Assembly: GCA_963792785.1 (NCBI GenBank)
Contig: CAWBXO010000001.1
Location: 1,240,001 to 1,304,000, forward strand
DNA from: CAWIMX01 sp963792785
GTDB lineage: Bacteria > Acidobacteriota > Vicinamibacteria > Vicinamibacterales > CAVVIG01
Length of the DNA: 64,000 nucleotides
Reading direction: 5' to 3'
Positions 27,110-36,764 of the stretch are shown here, one piece after another. Under the pieces are notes generated by a model. It ran no database searches. It saw nothing but the letters and a program-made list of their open reading frames with translations, and had not been told where the DNA came from. The position numbers and the translations under genes were made by a program. The stretch's first letter is position 1. Each line of letters begins with the position of its first letter.

Positions 27110-28157
27110 CGCCGCCACGGTCGCGGGGCTCAGCGAATCCGACCTGATCGACCGCATCCGCCGCCAGCTGCCCCCGCCGCCGGGCTGGCTCCACGTGGCG
27201 ATCGGCGACGACGCGGCCGTCGTCGAGCCGGCGAGAAACCGCCTCGACGTGCTGAGCGTGGACGCGCTCGTCGAGGGCGTGCACTTCGACCGCCGCTTCA
27301 CGCCCCCTGACGCGATCGGCCACCGGGCCCTCGCCGTCAACCTGAGCGACCTGGCCGCGATGGGCGCGGAGCCGCGCCTCGCGCTGCTCTCGCTGGCGCT
27401 GCCGTCGGCCTTCCCGCTCGACGACTTCGACGAGATGATCGGGGGCTTCGCGCGCCTCGCCGCGCGCCATCGCCTCCACCTGGCCGGCGGCAACCTCACG
27501 CGATCGCCCGGCCCGCTCGTCGTCGACGTGACCGTGTCGGGCACCGTGAAGCCGCGCCGCGCGATCACCCGCGCGGGCGCGCGTCCCGGCGACCGCCTCT
27601 ACGTGACCGGCGCCCTCGGCGCCGGCGCCGCGGGCCTGGAGATGCTGCGCGCCGGCGAGCCGGCCGCGGAGGAGGGTCCCACGGCCTGGTACCTCCGACC
27701 CCAGCCGCGCGTCCGGGTGGGCGCGCTGCTCGGCCGGAACCGCGCCGTGTCGGCCGGCCTGGACCTGAGCGACGGCCTCGCCGACGGCGTCCGCCGCCTG
27801 GCCGCCGCGAGCGGCGTCGGGATCCTCCTCGACGGCGACGCCCTCCCGATCGATCCCGCCGCGCGCGCCTGGTTCGAGCGGCAGGGCGACCCCATCGAGC
27901 GCGCCATCGCCGGCGGCGACGACTACGAGCTGCTGGTCGCCGTCCCCCCCGCCGCCGCGGCCGGCTGGCCGCCGCCCGGCGGCACGGCGGCGTCCCGATC
28001 ACCGAGATCGGCGTCTGTACGGAAGGCCTCGGGCTGGTGCTCCGCCGCACCCTCGACGGCCGCGCGTGCGATACAGCCGTTCCTGGGCCGGAATTCGCCC
28101 ACTTCGGCTAAACCGCCGATCCGCCCGCCGACCTGGGCCGTCACGGCCGTGTCGTAA
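27099..28157 (+). CDS. thiL: Thiamine-monophosphate kinase, C terminus frameshifted
   Basis: The first ~285 residues are a normal ThiL: AIGDDAAVV, VDALVEGVHFD, LAVNLSDLAAMGA, GLDLSDGLADG and GGDDYELLVAVP. ThiL phosphorylates thiamine monophosphate to the diphosphate. After the C7 run at 27944-27950 the frame turns into low-grade Pro/Ala/Ser sequence to 28157. The other frame (stop at 28109-28111) restores the expected ending GVPITEIGVCTEGLGLVL...FAHFG. One added C in the run would join the two. It is a sequencing error, a real mutation, or slippage; the true gene end is probably 28111. Confidence 0.85.
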   Translation: MPSSAATVAGLSESDLIDRIRRQLPPPPGWLHVAIGDDAAVVEPARNRLDVLSVDALVEGVHFDRRFTPPDAIGHRALAVNLSDLAAMGAEPRLALLSLALPSAFPLDDFDEMIGGFARLAARHRLHLAGGNLTRSPGPLVVDVTVSGTVKPRRAITRAGARPGDRLYVTGALGAGAAGLEMLRAGEPAAEEGPTAWYLRPQPRVRVGALLGRNRAVSAGLDLSDGLADGVRRLAAASGVGILLDGDALPIDPAARAWFERQGDPIERAIAGGDDYELLVAVPPAAAAGWPPPGGTAASRSPRSASVRKASGWCSAAPSTAARAIQPFLGRNSPTSAKPPIRPPTWAVTAVS

Positions 28158-28168
28158 AATTTTTCGCG

Positions 28169-28629
28169 GTGCTGATCTCCAAGTCCTTCTGGCGGAAGGC
28201 GGTCGTGACCGTCGTCGCGGCGGCGGCGTTCGCCTCCGTGTACGAGGTCACGATTCTCGACTCCCGCTACGCGGCCCGGCAGGCGACGCTGCGCGAGAGC
28301 ACGGCCATGCCCTCAGCCGGCGCCCGGCTGGCCTTCACCGCCACGGCGTACTGCAAGGGCACGGTGACCGCGTCGGGCGCGGCGGTCCACCGCGGGATGG
28401 CGGCGGCCGACCCGGACCTCCTGCCCGTCGGCTCGATCATCGAGGTCGACGCCGAGGACGCCCGGTACGACGGCATCTACTCGGTGCTCGACACCGGCCC
28501 GGCCGTCCAGGGCCGGCACATCGACCTCTACATGTGGAGCTGCTACGAGGCGCTCGACTTCGGCCGCCAGCCCGTGCACATCACCGTGCTCCGGCTGGGC
28601 TGGAGCCCGAACGGGAACAACGACAGGTA

Positions 28630-28630
<1 letters not shown>
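28169..28630 (+). CDS. 3D-domain (MltA C-terminal-like) exported protein
   Basis: A 153-residue protein with an N-terminal membrane helix or signal (residues 10-26) and a 3D domain: FTATAYCKG, ASGAAVHRGMAAADPDLLPVG, YSVLDTGPAVQGRHIDLYM and EALDFGRQPVHITVL, with the three conserved aspartates. Such domains form the beta-barrel of lytic transglycosylases and Sps/Rpf-like cell-wall enzymes. It starts with GTG and has no SLT or LysM partner domain. A cell-wall role is inferred. Confidence 0.85.
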
Positions 28631-28695
<65 letters not shown>

Positions 28696-28710
<15 letters not shown>

Positions 28711-30480
28711 CTCTTCCCTCCCCCCCGCCAGCGTCAGTTCGAACAACCTGTAGTAAATCCCGCGCAGCGCCAGCAGCTCCTGGTGCGTACCGGATTCCCT
28801 CAGCTGGCCCTTGTGCAGCACCAGGATCTTGTCCATGTCCTGGATCGTCGACAAGCGGTGGGCGATCGCGATCGTGGTCCGGCCGGCCATGAGCACGCCG
28901 AGGGCGTCGCGGATGAGGAGCTCGGTCTCCGTGTCGACGCTCGACGTCGCCTCGTCGAGGATGAGCACGCGCGGATCGGACGCGAGCGCGCGGGCGAACG
29001 AGAGCAGCTGTTTCTGGCCGACCGACAGCGTCGACCCGCGTTCCGCGACGGCGCTCGCGTAGCCCTCCGGCAGCCGCCCGATGAACGCGTCGGCGTGCAC
29101 GGCCTCCGCCGCGCGCCGCACGCGGCCGTCATCCATCGCCTCGCCGAGCCGGATGTTGTCGGCGATCGTCCCCGAGAACAGGTGCACGTCCTGCAGGACG
29201 AGCCCGAACAGGCCGCGCAGGTCGTCGAGGGCGAGCTCGCGCACGTCCACGCCGTCGACGGTGATCCGGCCTTTCTTCACGTCGTAGTACCGCAGCAGCA
29301 GGTTGATCAGCGTCGTCTTGCCGGCGCCAGTGGCGCCGACGACGGCGACGCGCTCGCCGGGGCGGACGTCGAAGCTCACGTCCTCGAGCACCCATTCGTC
29401 GTTGTAGGCGAACCAGACGTGCTCGAAGCGGATGTGGCCGGCGGCGGGCTCGGGCCGCCGCGCGGGCCGCGCCGGCGAGACGATCGCGACCGGCTCGTCG
29501 AGCAGCCCGAAGATCCGCTCGGACGCCGCCATCGCCGCCTGCAGCAGGTTGAACTTCTCCGACATGTCGCTGATCGGCCGGAAGAAGCGCTGCGAGTACT
29601 GCAGGAACGCCGCGAGTGCGCCGAGCGTGAGCGTGCCGGCCGCGACGCGGCCGCCGCCGTACCAGATGATGAGCGCCATCGCGATCGACGCGACCGCCTC
29701 CACCGCCGGGTAGAAGACGGCGTAGTAGAAAACGGATTCGAGATTCGCGTCCCGGTGCCTGGCGTCGATCTCGTCGAAGCGAGCGAAATCGACGGCTTCT
29801 CGCCGGAAGAGCTGTTCGGTGGCCATCCCGGTGATGTGCTCCTGCAGGAACGCGTTAATCCGCGCGATCCAGCCGCGCACCACGCGGTAGCTCTCGCGGA
29901 CGTTCCGCCGGAACCACTGCGTGATGACGACGAGCAGTGGCAGCACGAGGAACGACACCAGCGCCAGGCGCCAGTTCATCGCCAGCATCATCACCATGAT
30001 CCCGACGAGCAGGAACAGGTCGCCGAACACCGCGACCACGCCGGACGTGAACAGGTCGTTCAGCACGTCCACGTCGGACGTGACGCGCGTCATCATCCGG
30101 CCCACGGGGTTGCGGTCGTAGTAGCGGACGTCGATGCGCTGCAGGTGCCCGTGCAGGGCCATGCGGAGGTCGAACATGATCCGCTGGCCGGTCATCTGCA
30201 TCGTCCAGGTCTGGACGTAGTCGGACACGAAGGCGCCGAGGAGGATGACGGCGTACGCGATCGCGAGCCGCCCCAGGCCGTCGAGCTGCCCGGTGGTGAC
30301 GTGGTTGTCGATGGCGAGCTTGATCAGGTACGGCTGCGCCAGCGACGCGGCCGACGAGCCGAGCGTTGCGACGAACGCGATCGCCACCGCCCCGCGGTAC
30401 GGCCGGAGGTAGGCGAGCAGCCGCCGCATGAGCCGCGCGTCGTACGCCTTCCCGAGGACCTCGTCCTCCGCGCTGCTCAT
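28696..30480 (-). CDS. ABC exporter half-transporter, canonical Walker B, degenerate signature
   Basis: A 594-residue half-transporter with six predicted helices (about 20-310) and a C-terminal ATPase: Walker A GATGAGKTT, signature LSVGQ in place of LSGGQ, Walker B LILDEATSSVD with the catalytic Glu, and H-loop AIAHRLST. It overlaps the upstream partner by ATGA (30477-30480). The complementary defects in the two subunits are those of heterodimeric exporters such as TM287/288 or BmrCD. Substrate unknown (drug- or lipid-type). Confidence 0.92.
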
Positions 30481-32258
30481 GACGCGGCCAGCTCGTCCTC
30501 GAGGAGCTGCTTGCGGTACAGGTCTGCGTAGAGGCCGTTGGCGGCGACGAGCGCGGCGTGCGCGCCCTGTTCGACGATGCGGCCGGCGTCGAGGACGAAG
30601 ATCTCGTCCGCGTCGCGGACTGTCGAGATCCGGTGCGAGACGATGATCGACGTGCGCTCGCGCATCACGCCGCGCAGGCGCGAGAGGATCTCCTCTTCCG
30701 TGTAGGTATCGACGGCCGACAGGGCATCGTCCAGGATCAGAATCGGCGGATCGATGGCCAGGGCGCGTGCGATCGCGGTGCGCTGCTTCTGCCCGCCCGA
30801 GAGCGTGAGCCCGCGCTCGCCGACGCGCGTCTCGTAGCCCAGGGGAAAGTCCGCGATGTCCTTGTCGAGCCGCGCGATCGCCGCCGCCCGCACGATGCGC
30901 GAGTCTCGTGCCTCCCCACCCGACCCACCCGCCCGACCCGACCCACCCGACCCATCCAGCCCATAGGCGATGTTGTTCCCGAGCGTGTCCGAGAAGAGGA
31001 ACGGCTCCTGTGGCACGAAGCCGATGGCGCCACGCAGCACGGCGAGCGGCAGCTCGCGAACATCAACGCCGTCCACAAAGACGGCGCCCGCCGGCGGCTC
31101 GTGGAGGCGCGCCAGCAGATTCAGGAGCGTCGACTTGCCCGAGCCGGTGAGGCCGACCAGGGCGGCCGTGCGCCCCGCCGGGATCGTGAGCGACACGTGG
31201 TCGAGCACGGGCGTGCCGCCGTACCCGAATGTCAGGTCGCGCAGCTCGATGGCGCCGTGGATCTTCAGGCCGGCGTAGCGGGACGCGCCGGGCGCGTCGG
31301 CAATCACCGGGGGCGCGTCGAGCACCTCGAGCATGCGCGACCACGAGGCCATCCCGCGCTGGATCATGTTCGTGACCCAGCCGAACGCGATGAGCGGCCA
31401 GCTCAGCAGCGTCAGGTAGGCGTTGAACGCGACGAACTGCCCCACCGTGATGCGGCCCTGGATCACATCCCGGCTGCCGAGCCAGAGCACCAGCAGCGCG
31501 CCGAGCCCGAGGAAGAACGCCATGCTCGGAAAGAAGAAGCCCTGGATCGCGATCAGCCCGCGGTTGCGGCGCACGTACTCCGCATTCGACCGTCGGAACC
31601 GCTCGGTCTCGGCGGCTTCCTGCCGGTACGCGCGCACCACGCGCACGCCGGCGAGCGCCTCCTGCGTGACGGCGCTCACGTCGGCAAACTGCGCCTGGAT
31701 CGCCTCGAACCGCCGGTGGATCGCGCTGCCGAAGTACTTCACCGACACCGACACGAACGGCAGGGGCAGCAGCGACAACCACGTAAGCCGCGCGTCGATG
31801 ACAAACATCATCGTCAGCGCGATCGCGAAGCCGAGGAGCGTGTTGGCCGAGTACATCACCGCCGGCCCGACCATCATGCGGACGGCGTTCAGGTCGCTCG
31901 TGGCGCGCGACATCAGGTCCCCGGTGCGGTGCCGCTGGAAGTACGCGAGCGGCATCGTCTGCAGGTGGGCGAAGAAGTCGTTCCGGATGTCGTACTCGAT
32001 GCGGCGGGACACGCCGGTGAGGATCCAGCGCATCAGGTAGCGGAACACGCCGCCGACCAGGCCGATCGCGATCAACAGGCCGCCGTACTGCAGTAGCTTG
32101 GCGCGGGTCGCCCCGAGCGTCAGGTCGTCGATGGCCGCGCGGAGCACGAGCGGCGACGCCTGCGTGATCCCCGTGGTGATGACGACGGAGAGGAGGCCGA
32201 GGAGGAATTGCCGCCGGTACCGGGCCATGTACCCCATCAAGCGGCGCGTAGGGGACAT
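30477..32258 (-). CDS. ABC exporter half-transporter, degenerate Walker B, with repeat-encoded insert
   Basis: A 593-residue partner of the downstream gene: six helices, Walker A GLTGSGKST, canonical LSGGQ, but Walker B reads LILDDALSAVD with Asp at the catalytic Glu, giving one degenerate ATP site. Between NNIAYGL and RIVRAAAIARL lies a Gly/Ser-rich insert of about 18 residues encoded by a low-complexity array (30913-30957). ATG 32258 is used because it begins the helical domain; the upstream frame has no domain match and includes the promoter. Confidence 0.92.
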   Translation of the reverse strand: MSPTRRLMGYMARYRRQFLLGLLSVVITTGITQASPLVLRAAIDDLTLGATRAKLLQYGGLLIAIGLVGGVFRYLMRWILTGVSRRIEYDIRNDFFAHLQTMPLAYFQRHRTGDLMSRATSDLNAVRMMVGPAVMYSANTLLGFAIALTMMFVIDARLTWLSLLPLPFVSVSVKYFGSAIHRRFEAIQAQFADVSAVTQEALAGVRVVRAYRQEAAETERFRRSNAEYVRRNRGLIAIQGFFFPSMAFFLGLGALLVLWLGSRDVIQGRITVGQFVAFNAYLTLLSWPLIAFGWVTNMIQRGMASWSRMLEVLDAPPVIADAPGASRYAGLKIHGAIELRDLTFGYGGTPVLDHVSLTIPAGRTAALVGLTGSGKSTLLNLLARLHEPPAGAVFVDGVDVRELPLAVLRGAIGFVPQEPFLFSDTLGNNIAYGLDGSGGSGRAGGSGGEARDSRIVRAAAIARLDKDIADFPLGYETRVGERGLTLSGGQKQRTAIARALAIDPPILILDDALSAVDTYTEEEILSRLRGVMRERTSIIVSHRISTVRDADEIFVLDAGRIVEQGAHAALVAANGLYADLYRKQLLEDELAAS

Positions 32259-32264
32259 CGGAGG

Positions 32265-32270
32265 AGTATA
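32265..32270 (-). promoter_or_regulatory. -10 element of the ABC exporter operon, leaderless geometry
   Basis: TATACT on the minus strand ends six bases before the ATG at 32258, so the transcript is expected to start at or next to the A of AUG. No Shine-Dalgarno is present; the six bases are CCTCCG. The same spacing occurs at 44649. Confidence 0.5.
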
Positions 32271-32355
32271 GCGTGTACAACCCGCGCCTTCTGTGCTATC
32301 GTGGCAATGCCTTCCCAGCGGGCTGTGTTCAACTGACAACTTGGAGTCGACCGTG

Positions 32356-33189
32356 ATGTACGCCAAGAGACATCCCGCTTTCGTGCTGTACGCCTCCCTC
32401 GCGCTGGCCCTGGTCGGCCTGACGGCCGCGCCGGCGCGCGCGCAGTTTCAGCCGCGCCCACTCGGGAATCCCGCCGTCGGCGAGAACTGGCACATCGAGG
32501 GCTTCGCGGGCTTCTTCAACCCCGCGGCCGACCTCTCCCTGGCGGTCGAAGGCCTGGGCCAGACGCCGACGCTCATCGACGCGAAGAAGGACCTCGGCCT
32601 GGTCGACAAGCACTTCTCGGACCTGCGGGTGACGCTGCGGCCCGCGGCCAAGCACAAGTTCCGGCTCCAGTTCCTGAACATGAACTGGACGCAGTCGTCC
32701 ACGCTCACACGCGATGTCGTGTTCAACGGGCAGAGATACACCGTCACGCTGCCCGTGGATTCCGTGCTCGACTGGAAGTCCTACCGCATGGGCTACGAGT
32801 ACGACTTCATCCAGCGGGATCGCGGATTCGGCGGCCTGCTCCTCGAGGCCAAGTACACCGACGTCACGGCGCAGCTCTCGAACAAGCTGGTCACGGAGCT
32901 GGCGGAGGCGCGGGCGCCGATTCCCGCCATCGGCGGCATCGCCCGCGTGTATCCGGTGCCGAACGTCGGGATCACATTCGAGATGTCGGGCTTCAAGCTG
33001 CCCGAGAGCATCAACGCGGACTACAAGGCCCACTACCTCGACTGGGACCTCAACGGGCTGCTGAACATCAACGACTACGTCGGCGCCCAGGTCGGGTACC
33101 GGTCAATCGACTTCACCTATCTGATCAGCGATTACAACGGCGTGATGAAGCTGAAGGGCCTCTATTTCGGAGTCGTTGCTAGATATTAG
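32356..33189 (+). CDS. Predicted outer-membrane beta-barrel protein
   Basis: A 277-residue protein with a signal peptide ending APARAQ (about residue 29). The mature part has many alternating hydrophobic/polar strands ending in aromatic residues and terminates in LKGLYFGVVARY, a typical outer-membrane C-terminal aromatic. No specific family is recognised. The ATG at 32356 is chosen for the signal peptide. It is divergent from the ABC exporter operon; a shared function is only a guess. Confidence 0.75.
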   Translation: MYAKRHPAFVLYASLALALVGLTAAPARAQFQPRPLGNPAVGENWHIEGFAGFFNPAADLSLAVEGLGQTPTLIDAKKDLGLVDKHFSDLRVTLRPAAKHKFRLQFLNMNWTQSSTLTRDVVFNGQRYTVTLPVDSVLDWKSYRMGYEYDFIQRDRGFGGLLLEAKYTDVTAQLSNKLVTELAEARAPIPAIGGIARVYPVPNVGITFEMSGFKLPESINADYKAHYLDWDLNGLLNINDYVGAQVGYRSIDFTYLISDYNGVMKLKGLYFGVVARY

Positions 33190-33191
33190 TA

Positions 33192-33265
33192 GCTGAGGAG
33201 CTAAGGAACTGGGGAGCTGAGGAAGTAGGTTCCCGAGTTCCTCAGTTCCTCAGTTCCTCAGCTTC
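33192..33265. repeat. Inverted octamer array between convergent genes
   Basis: Left units AGCTGAGG, AGCTAAGG, AACTGGGG, AGCTGAGG; right units GTTCCTCA repeated three times. The arms are complementary and lie between the stop codons of two convergent genes, where a hairpin could end transcription from both sides. Confidence 0.9.
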
Positions 33266-33268
33266 TTT

Positions 33269-34465
33269 CTAGTGAATTCTCGCGGCCGCGGGAATCCTCA
33301 GCGCGGCCAGCCTCCGGTCAGCCTCTTCCAAGGTCTCGTCCCGCTTGCAGAAGCAGAACCGCAGCTTGGTCCGGCCCTTCGCCGCGTCCTTGTAGAAACT
33401 GCTGCCGGGCACGGCGGCGACGCCCACATCCTTCACCAGGTACCGCGCGAACGACACGTCGTCGGTCCGGCCGGCGCCGTCGAGAAACGCGGCGATGTCC
33501 GTCATGATGTAGTAGGCGCCCGTCGGCGGGTAGCAGTGGAAGTGGTGGCGCCCCAGGATGTCGAGCAGCTTGTCGCGGCGGCGCTGGTACTCGGCCGCCA
33601 TCTTCACGTAGTACTGATCGGGCAGGCCGAGCGCGACGGCGCCGGCCTCCTGGAGCGGGGCCGCCGCCCCGACGGTCAGGAAGTCGTGGACCTTGCGGAT
33701 CGCGCCCGTCAGCGAGGGCGGTGAAATGGTCCAGCCCACCCGCCAGCCGGTCACGCTGTAGGTCTTCGACAGGCCGTTGATCGTGACCGTGCGATCGGAC
33801 ATCCCCTCGAGCGACGCGATCGGCACGTGGCGCGCGCCGTCGTAAATGATGTGCTCGTAGATCTCGTCCGAGATCGCGATGGCGTCCCATTTGCGGCACA
33901 GCACGGCGATGGCTTCGAGCTCGCTCCGCGAGAACACCTTGCCCGTCGGGTTGTTCGGCGTATTGATGATGATCGCCTTGGTCCTGTCGTTGAAGGCGGC
34001 CGCCAGCTCGTCGGGATCGAACGTCCAGTCGGGCTCGTGCAGCGTGACGTAGCGCGGCGTCGCGCCGGAGAGGATCGCGTCGGGGCCGTAGTTCTCGTAA
34101 AACGGCTCGAACACGATCACTTCGTCTCCGGGATCCACGATCGCCATCATCGTCGCGATCATCGCCTCGGTGGCGCCGCAGCAGACGGTCACCTGCTCGT
34201 CGGGCGCCACGGGCACGCCGAAGCGCCGCGTGAACTCGCGGGCCACGGCCTCGCGCAGCGGGCGCGCGCCCCAGGTGACCGCGTACTGATTCACGTCGGC
34301 GCGGATCGCCGCGATCGCCGCCTCCTTCACTTCGGCCGGCGCCGGAAAATCGGGAAACCCCTGCGAGAGGTTCACGCCGCCGTACTGCTGGTTGAGACGG
34401 GTCATCTCGCGGATCACCGACTCGGTGAACTGCGTGGCCTTCTTCGATCCGGTGAGTTTGGACAT
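33269..34465 (-). CDS. PLP-dependent class I/II aminotransferase
   Basis: A 398-residue fold-type I aminotransferase. The PLP Lys is in NGLSKTYSVTGWRVGW; other contacts include NTPNNPTGKVFSR, SDEIYEH and the C-terminal Arg in GRTKLRFCFCK. It resembles the kynurenine/methionine aminotransferase group (YbdL-like). The amino donor cannot be fixed from sequence. It is monocistronic by context, flanked by repeat arrays on both sides. Confidence 0.88.
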   Translation of the reverse strand: MSKLTGSKKATQFTESVIREMTRLNQQYGGVNLSQGFPDFPAPAEVKEAAIAAIRADVNQYAVTWGARPLREAVAREFTRRFGVPVAPDEQVTVCCGATEAMIATMMAIVDPGDEVIVFEPFYENYGPDAILSGATPRYVTLHEPDWTFDPDELAAAFNDRTKAIIINTPNNPTGKVFSRSELEAIAVLCRKWDAIAISDEIYEHIIYDGARHVPIASLEGMSDRTVTINGLSKTYSVTGWRVGWTISPPSLTGAIRKVHDFLTVGAAAPLQEAGAVALGLPDQYYVKMAAEYQRRRDKLLDILGRHHFHCYPPTGAYYIMTDIAAFLDGAGRTDDVSFARYLVKDVGVAAVPGSSFYKDAAKGRTKLRFCFCKRDETLEEADRRLAALRIPAAARIH

Positions 34466-34511
34466 GGCTAGTGGACCACACTCGCTGAACGACTACCGAT
34501 TCGACGAACCG

Positions 34512-34662
34512 GATCTTGATACCAACCACAGAGGCGCGGAGACACGGAGGCCCAAGAGCGACCGGTCGTCGGCGCCGCATCTGCGGCGCCTGCGAGGACT
34601 GCACGGCAGGCCGGCGACGAACTCGCGATCCTCTGCGACTCTGAGTCTCTGTGGTTCATTAC
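34512..34662. repeat. CACAGAGR element, second copy
   Basis: Outer octamers CACAGAGG, CGCGGAGA, CACGGAGG at the left and CTCTGAGT, CTCTGTGG at the right match the elements at 22378 and 46785. Inside is GGCGCCGC-ATCT-GCGGCGCC and further GC-rich self-complementary sequence. The right arm ends at the stop codon of the lytic transglycosylase gene. Confidence 0.85.
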
Positions 34663-34663
34663 C

Positions 34664-36764
34664 TCAGTACAGGAGACGATAATCCTCAGCCGTCCCGAGG
34701 ATGCGCTTCACGTAGTTCTGCGTCTCGGGAAACGGGATGTCGTCGATGAATTCCTCGCGCGCGAGGCCGGGCCGCTCGGTCCGCCACGCTTCGACGCGCC
34801 GCTCCCCCGCATTGTAGCCCGCCAGCGCGAGGTGGACGTCGCCGAACTCGCCGACGAGATCGGCGAAGTACGCCATGCCCATCCGGATGTTGGCGTCGGG
34901 ATCCGTGAGCAACCGGCTCGAGTAGCGCAGGCCGACGCGGGGCGCGTAGCGGCGCGCCGTCGCCGGCAGAAGCTGCATGAGGCCGTACGCGTTCGCCGGA
35001 GACCTGATGCCGGGGTCGAAGTTGGATTCCTGCGCGACGAGCGCGGCCATGAGATACGGGTCCAGATCGTGCTCGGCCGCGTGCTTCTGGATCAGGTCCC
35101 AGTACTCGAGCGGGAACAGGATCGTTCGCACGTCCCGCGGCAGGTCGGCCCCGCCGTCGGCCAGGTACTGCGGATACGCGCGCTTCATCGTGTTGATGGC
35201 GGGACGCAGATCGCCCCGCCGGTTGAGCGCCCACGCGAGCGTGGCCTGGAGCGCCGGCGAGTCGCCCCACATGGCCTGGCCGTACCGCAGCTCGTCCACG
35301 GCCGGCGTGAAGAGCCCGGCGGCCAGCAGCGCGCGAATGACGCCGATGTTGGCGGGAGGCGCCGGCGGTGGCGCGGGCGCCTGGCCCGCTACGGCGACGG
35401 CGCCAACGGGCACCCGCCTCGGCGGCGGCACCGTCAGGCGCGCGGCCGCGAGCCGCCCGTAGTAGCTGTTCCGATAGTCCGCGAGCGTCAGCGCGTACCG
35501 CTCACGCGCGTGCGCGGCGTCGCCTCCCGCCTCGTACGCCCGGCCGAGCCAGTAGAGCCACGACGGGCGGTAGTCGGATCGCGGGAACGCCGCGGCGGCC
35601 CGCTCGAAGATCTGGATCGTCTCGGCGTAGCGGCCGTGCCGGTAGGACCACCAGCCGGTCCTCCACGCGGCGCGCTCGGCAAAACGCCCCGTGGGAAACC
35701 GATCGAGAATCTGGCGAAAGACGAGGTCGGCCTGCTCGTCCTTGTCGTCGACGATGTAGGACGTGCCGAGTTCGTTCAACGCGTCCTCGACGAACGGCGA
35801 ATCCGGATCCTCGTCCAGGATGCGCTTCAAGGCGCCTACGTACGCGTCGGTGGCGCGAAGCGCCTTCACCGACAGGGCCCAGTAGTACGTGGCCTCGGCG
35901 CGGAACGGTCCGTCGCCGTCCATCTGGCGGCGGGCGCGATCGCGGGCCGGCCGGTAGCGGCGCAGGAAGTAGTCCGACTCGGCGACACGCAGGTCGAGGC
36001 GGTCGCGCTCGTCACCGCGCGCGACCGCGACGAGCCGCTCGAAGGCCTTCCCCGCTTCGGCGTAACGCCGCCCGGCGAACAACTGATTGGCACGCGCGAG
36101 CTCCCTGGCGTACGTGTCGCTGCCGGCGATCGGGCGCGGTGTGTCCCCTGTCTCCTCGAGCGCGGCCGCGGCGGCGAGGCCGGAATCGGAGAGCGGGTAG
36201 TCGTAATAGAGAACACGGTACACGCGCACGGCCGTGTCGTGCGCGTCGAGCTCGACGGCGGCATTCGCCTGGCGCAGCAGGATGGCCGGGCGATCGAAGA
36301 CGCGGTCGCCAGTCGTCAACCGGTCGTAGACGGCCAGCGCCGACTCGGGCTCACCCATCGCTTCGTCGGCCTCGGCCTCGCCGAGCGCGGCGGCTTGCGC
36401 GAGGTAGCCGATCGGTCTGGTGGCGAGTGCCGCGCGGAAGGCCTCGCGGGCTCCGCCGGGATCGTCGAGCCTCAGGCGGGCCTGGCCCGTGAAGTAGTCG
36501 GCGTACCCGGCAAGCGGGCCCCGGTGGAGCGCGGGGCGGTCGAGGAGGTCGAGGGCCCTGGCGTACTTCCCGTCCGCGAGGAGGGTCCCGGCTTCGGCCA
36601 GATCGCCGGGCGCGGTCGCGCTCGGGGCGAACCAGAATCTGATCGAGGGAGCCCGGCACGGGCGGGTGCGCCGTGGGGACGAGCTGCTGCGCGGAACCCG
36701 CGACGGAGGCCGCGACCCAGCCGAGGAGCGCGAGGGCTGCCCCCGCCCGGGTCGCTCGTGTCAC
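34664..36764 (-). CDS. slt: Soluble lytic murein transglycosylase (Slt70-like), frameshifted near its N terminus
   Basis: The body (to about 36652) is a tetratricopeptide-rich helical ring followed by an SLT domain: VAQESNFDPGIRSPANAYG with the catalytic Glu, GLMQLLPATA, NIRMGMAYF and LAGYNAGE. The signal peptide (GTG at 36764, TRATRAGAALALLGWVAA) is in a different frame. The body frame has no start codon before 36358, and the GTG overlaps the stop of the upstream gene, so both halves belong to one gene. The one-base shift lies between about 36640 and 36700. Sequencing error or recent inactivation. Confidence 0.85.

Noticed and set aside
27940..27952. Programmed frameshift in thiL
   Set aside because: A C7 slippery run is present, but no downstream stimulatory structure or precedent in ThiL is known to me; a base-call error or mutation is simpler.
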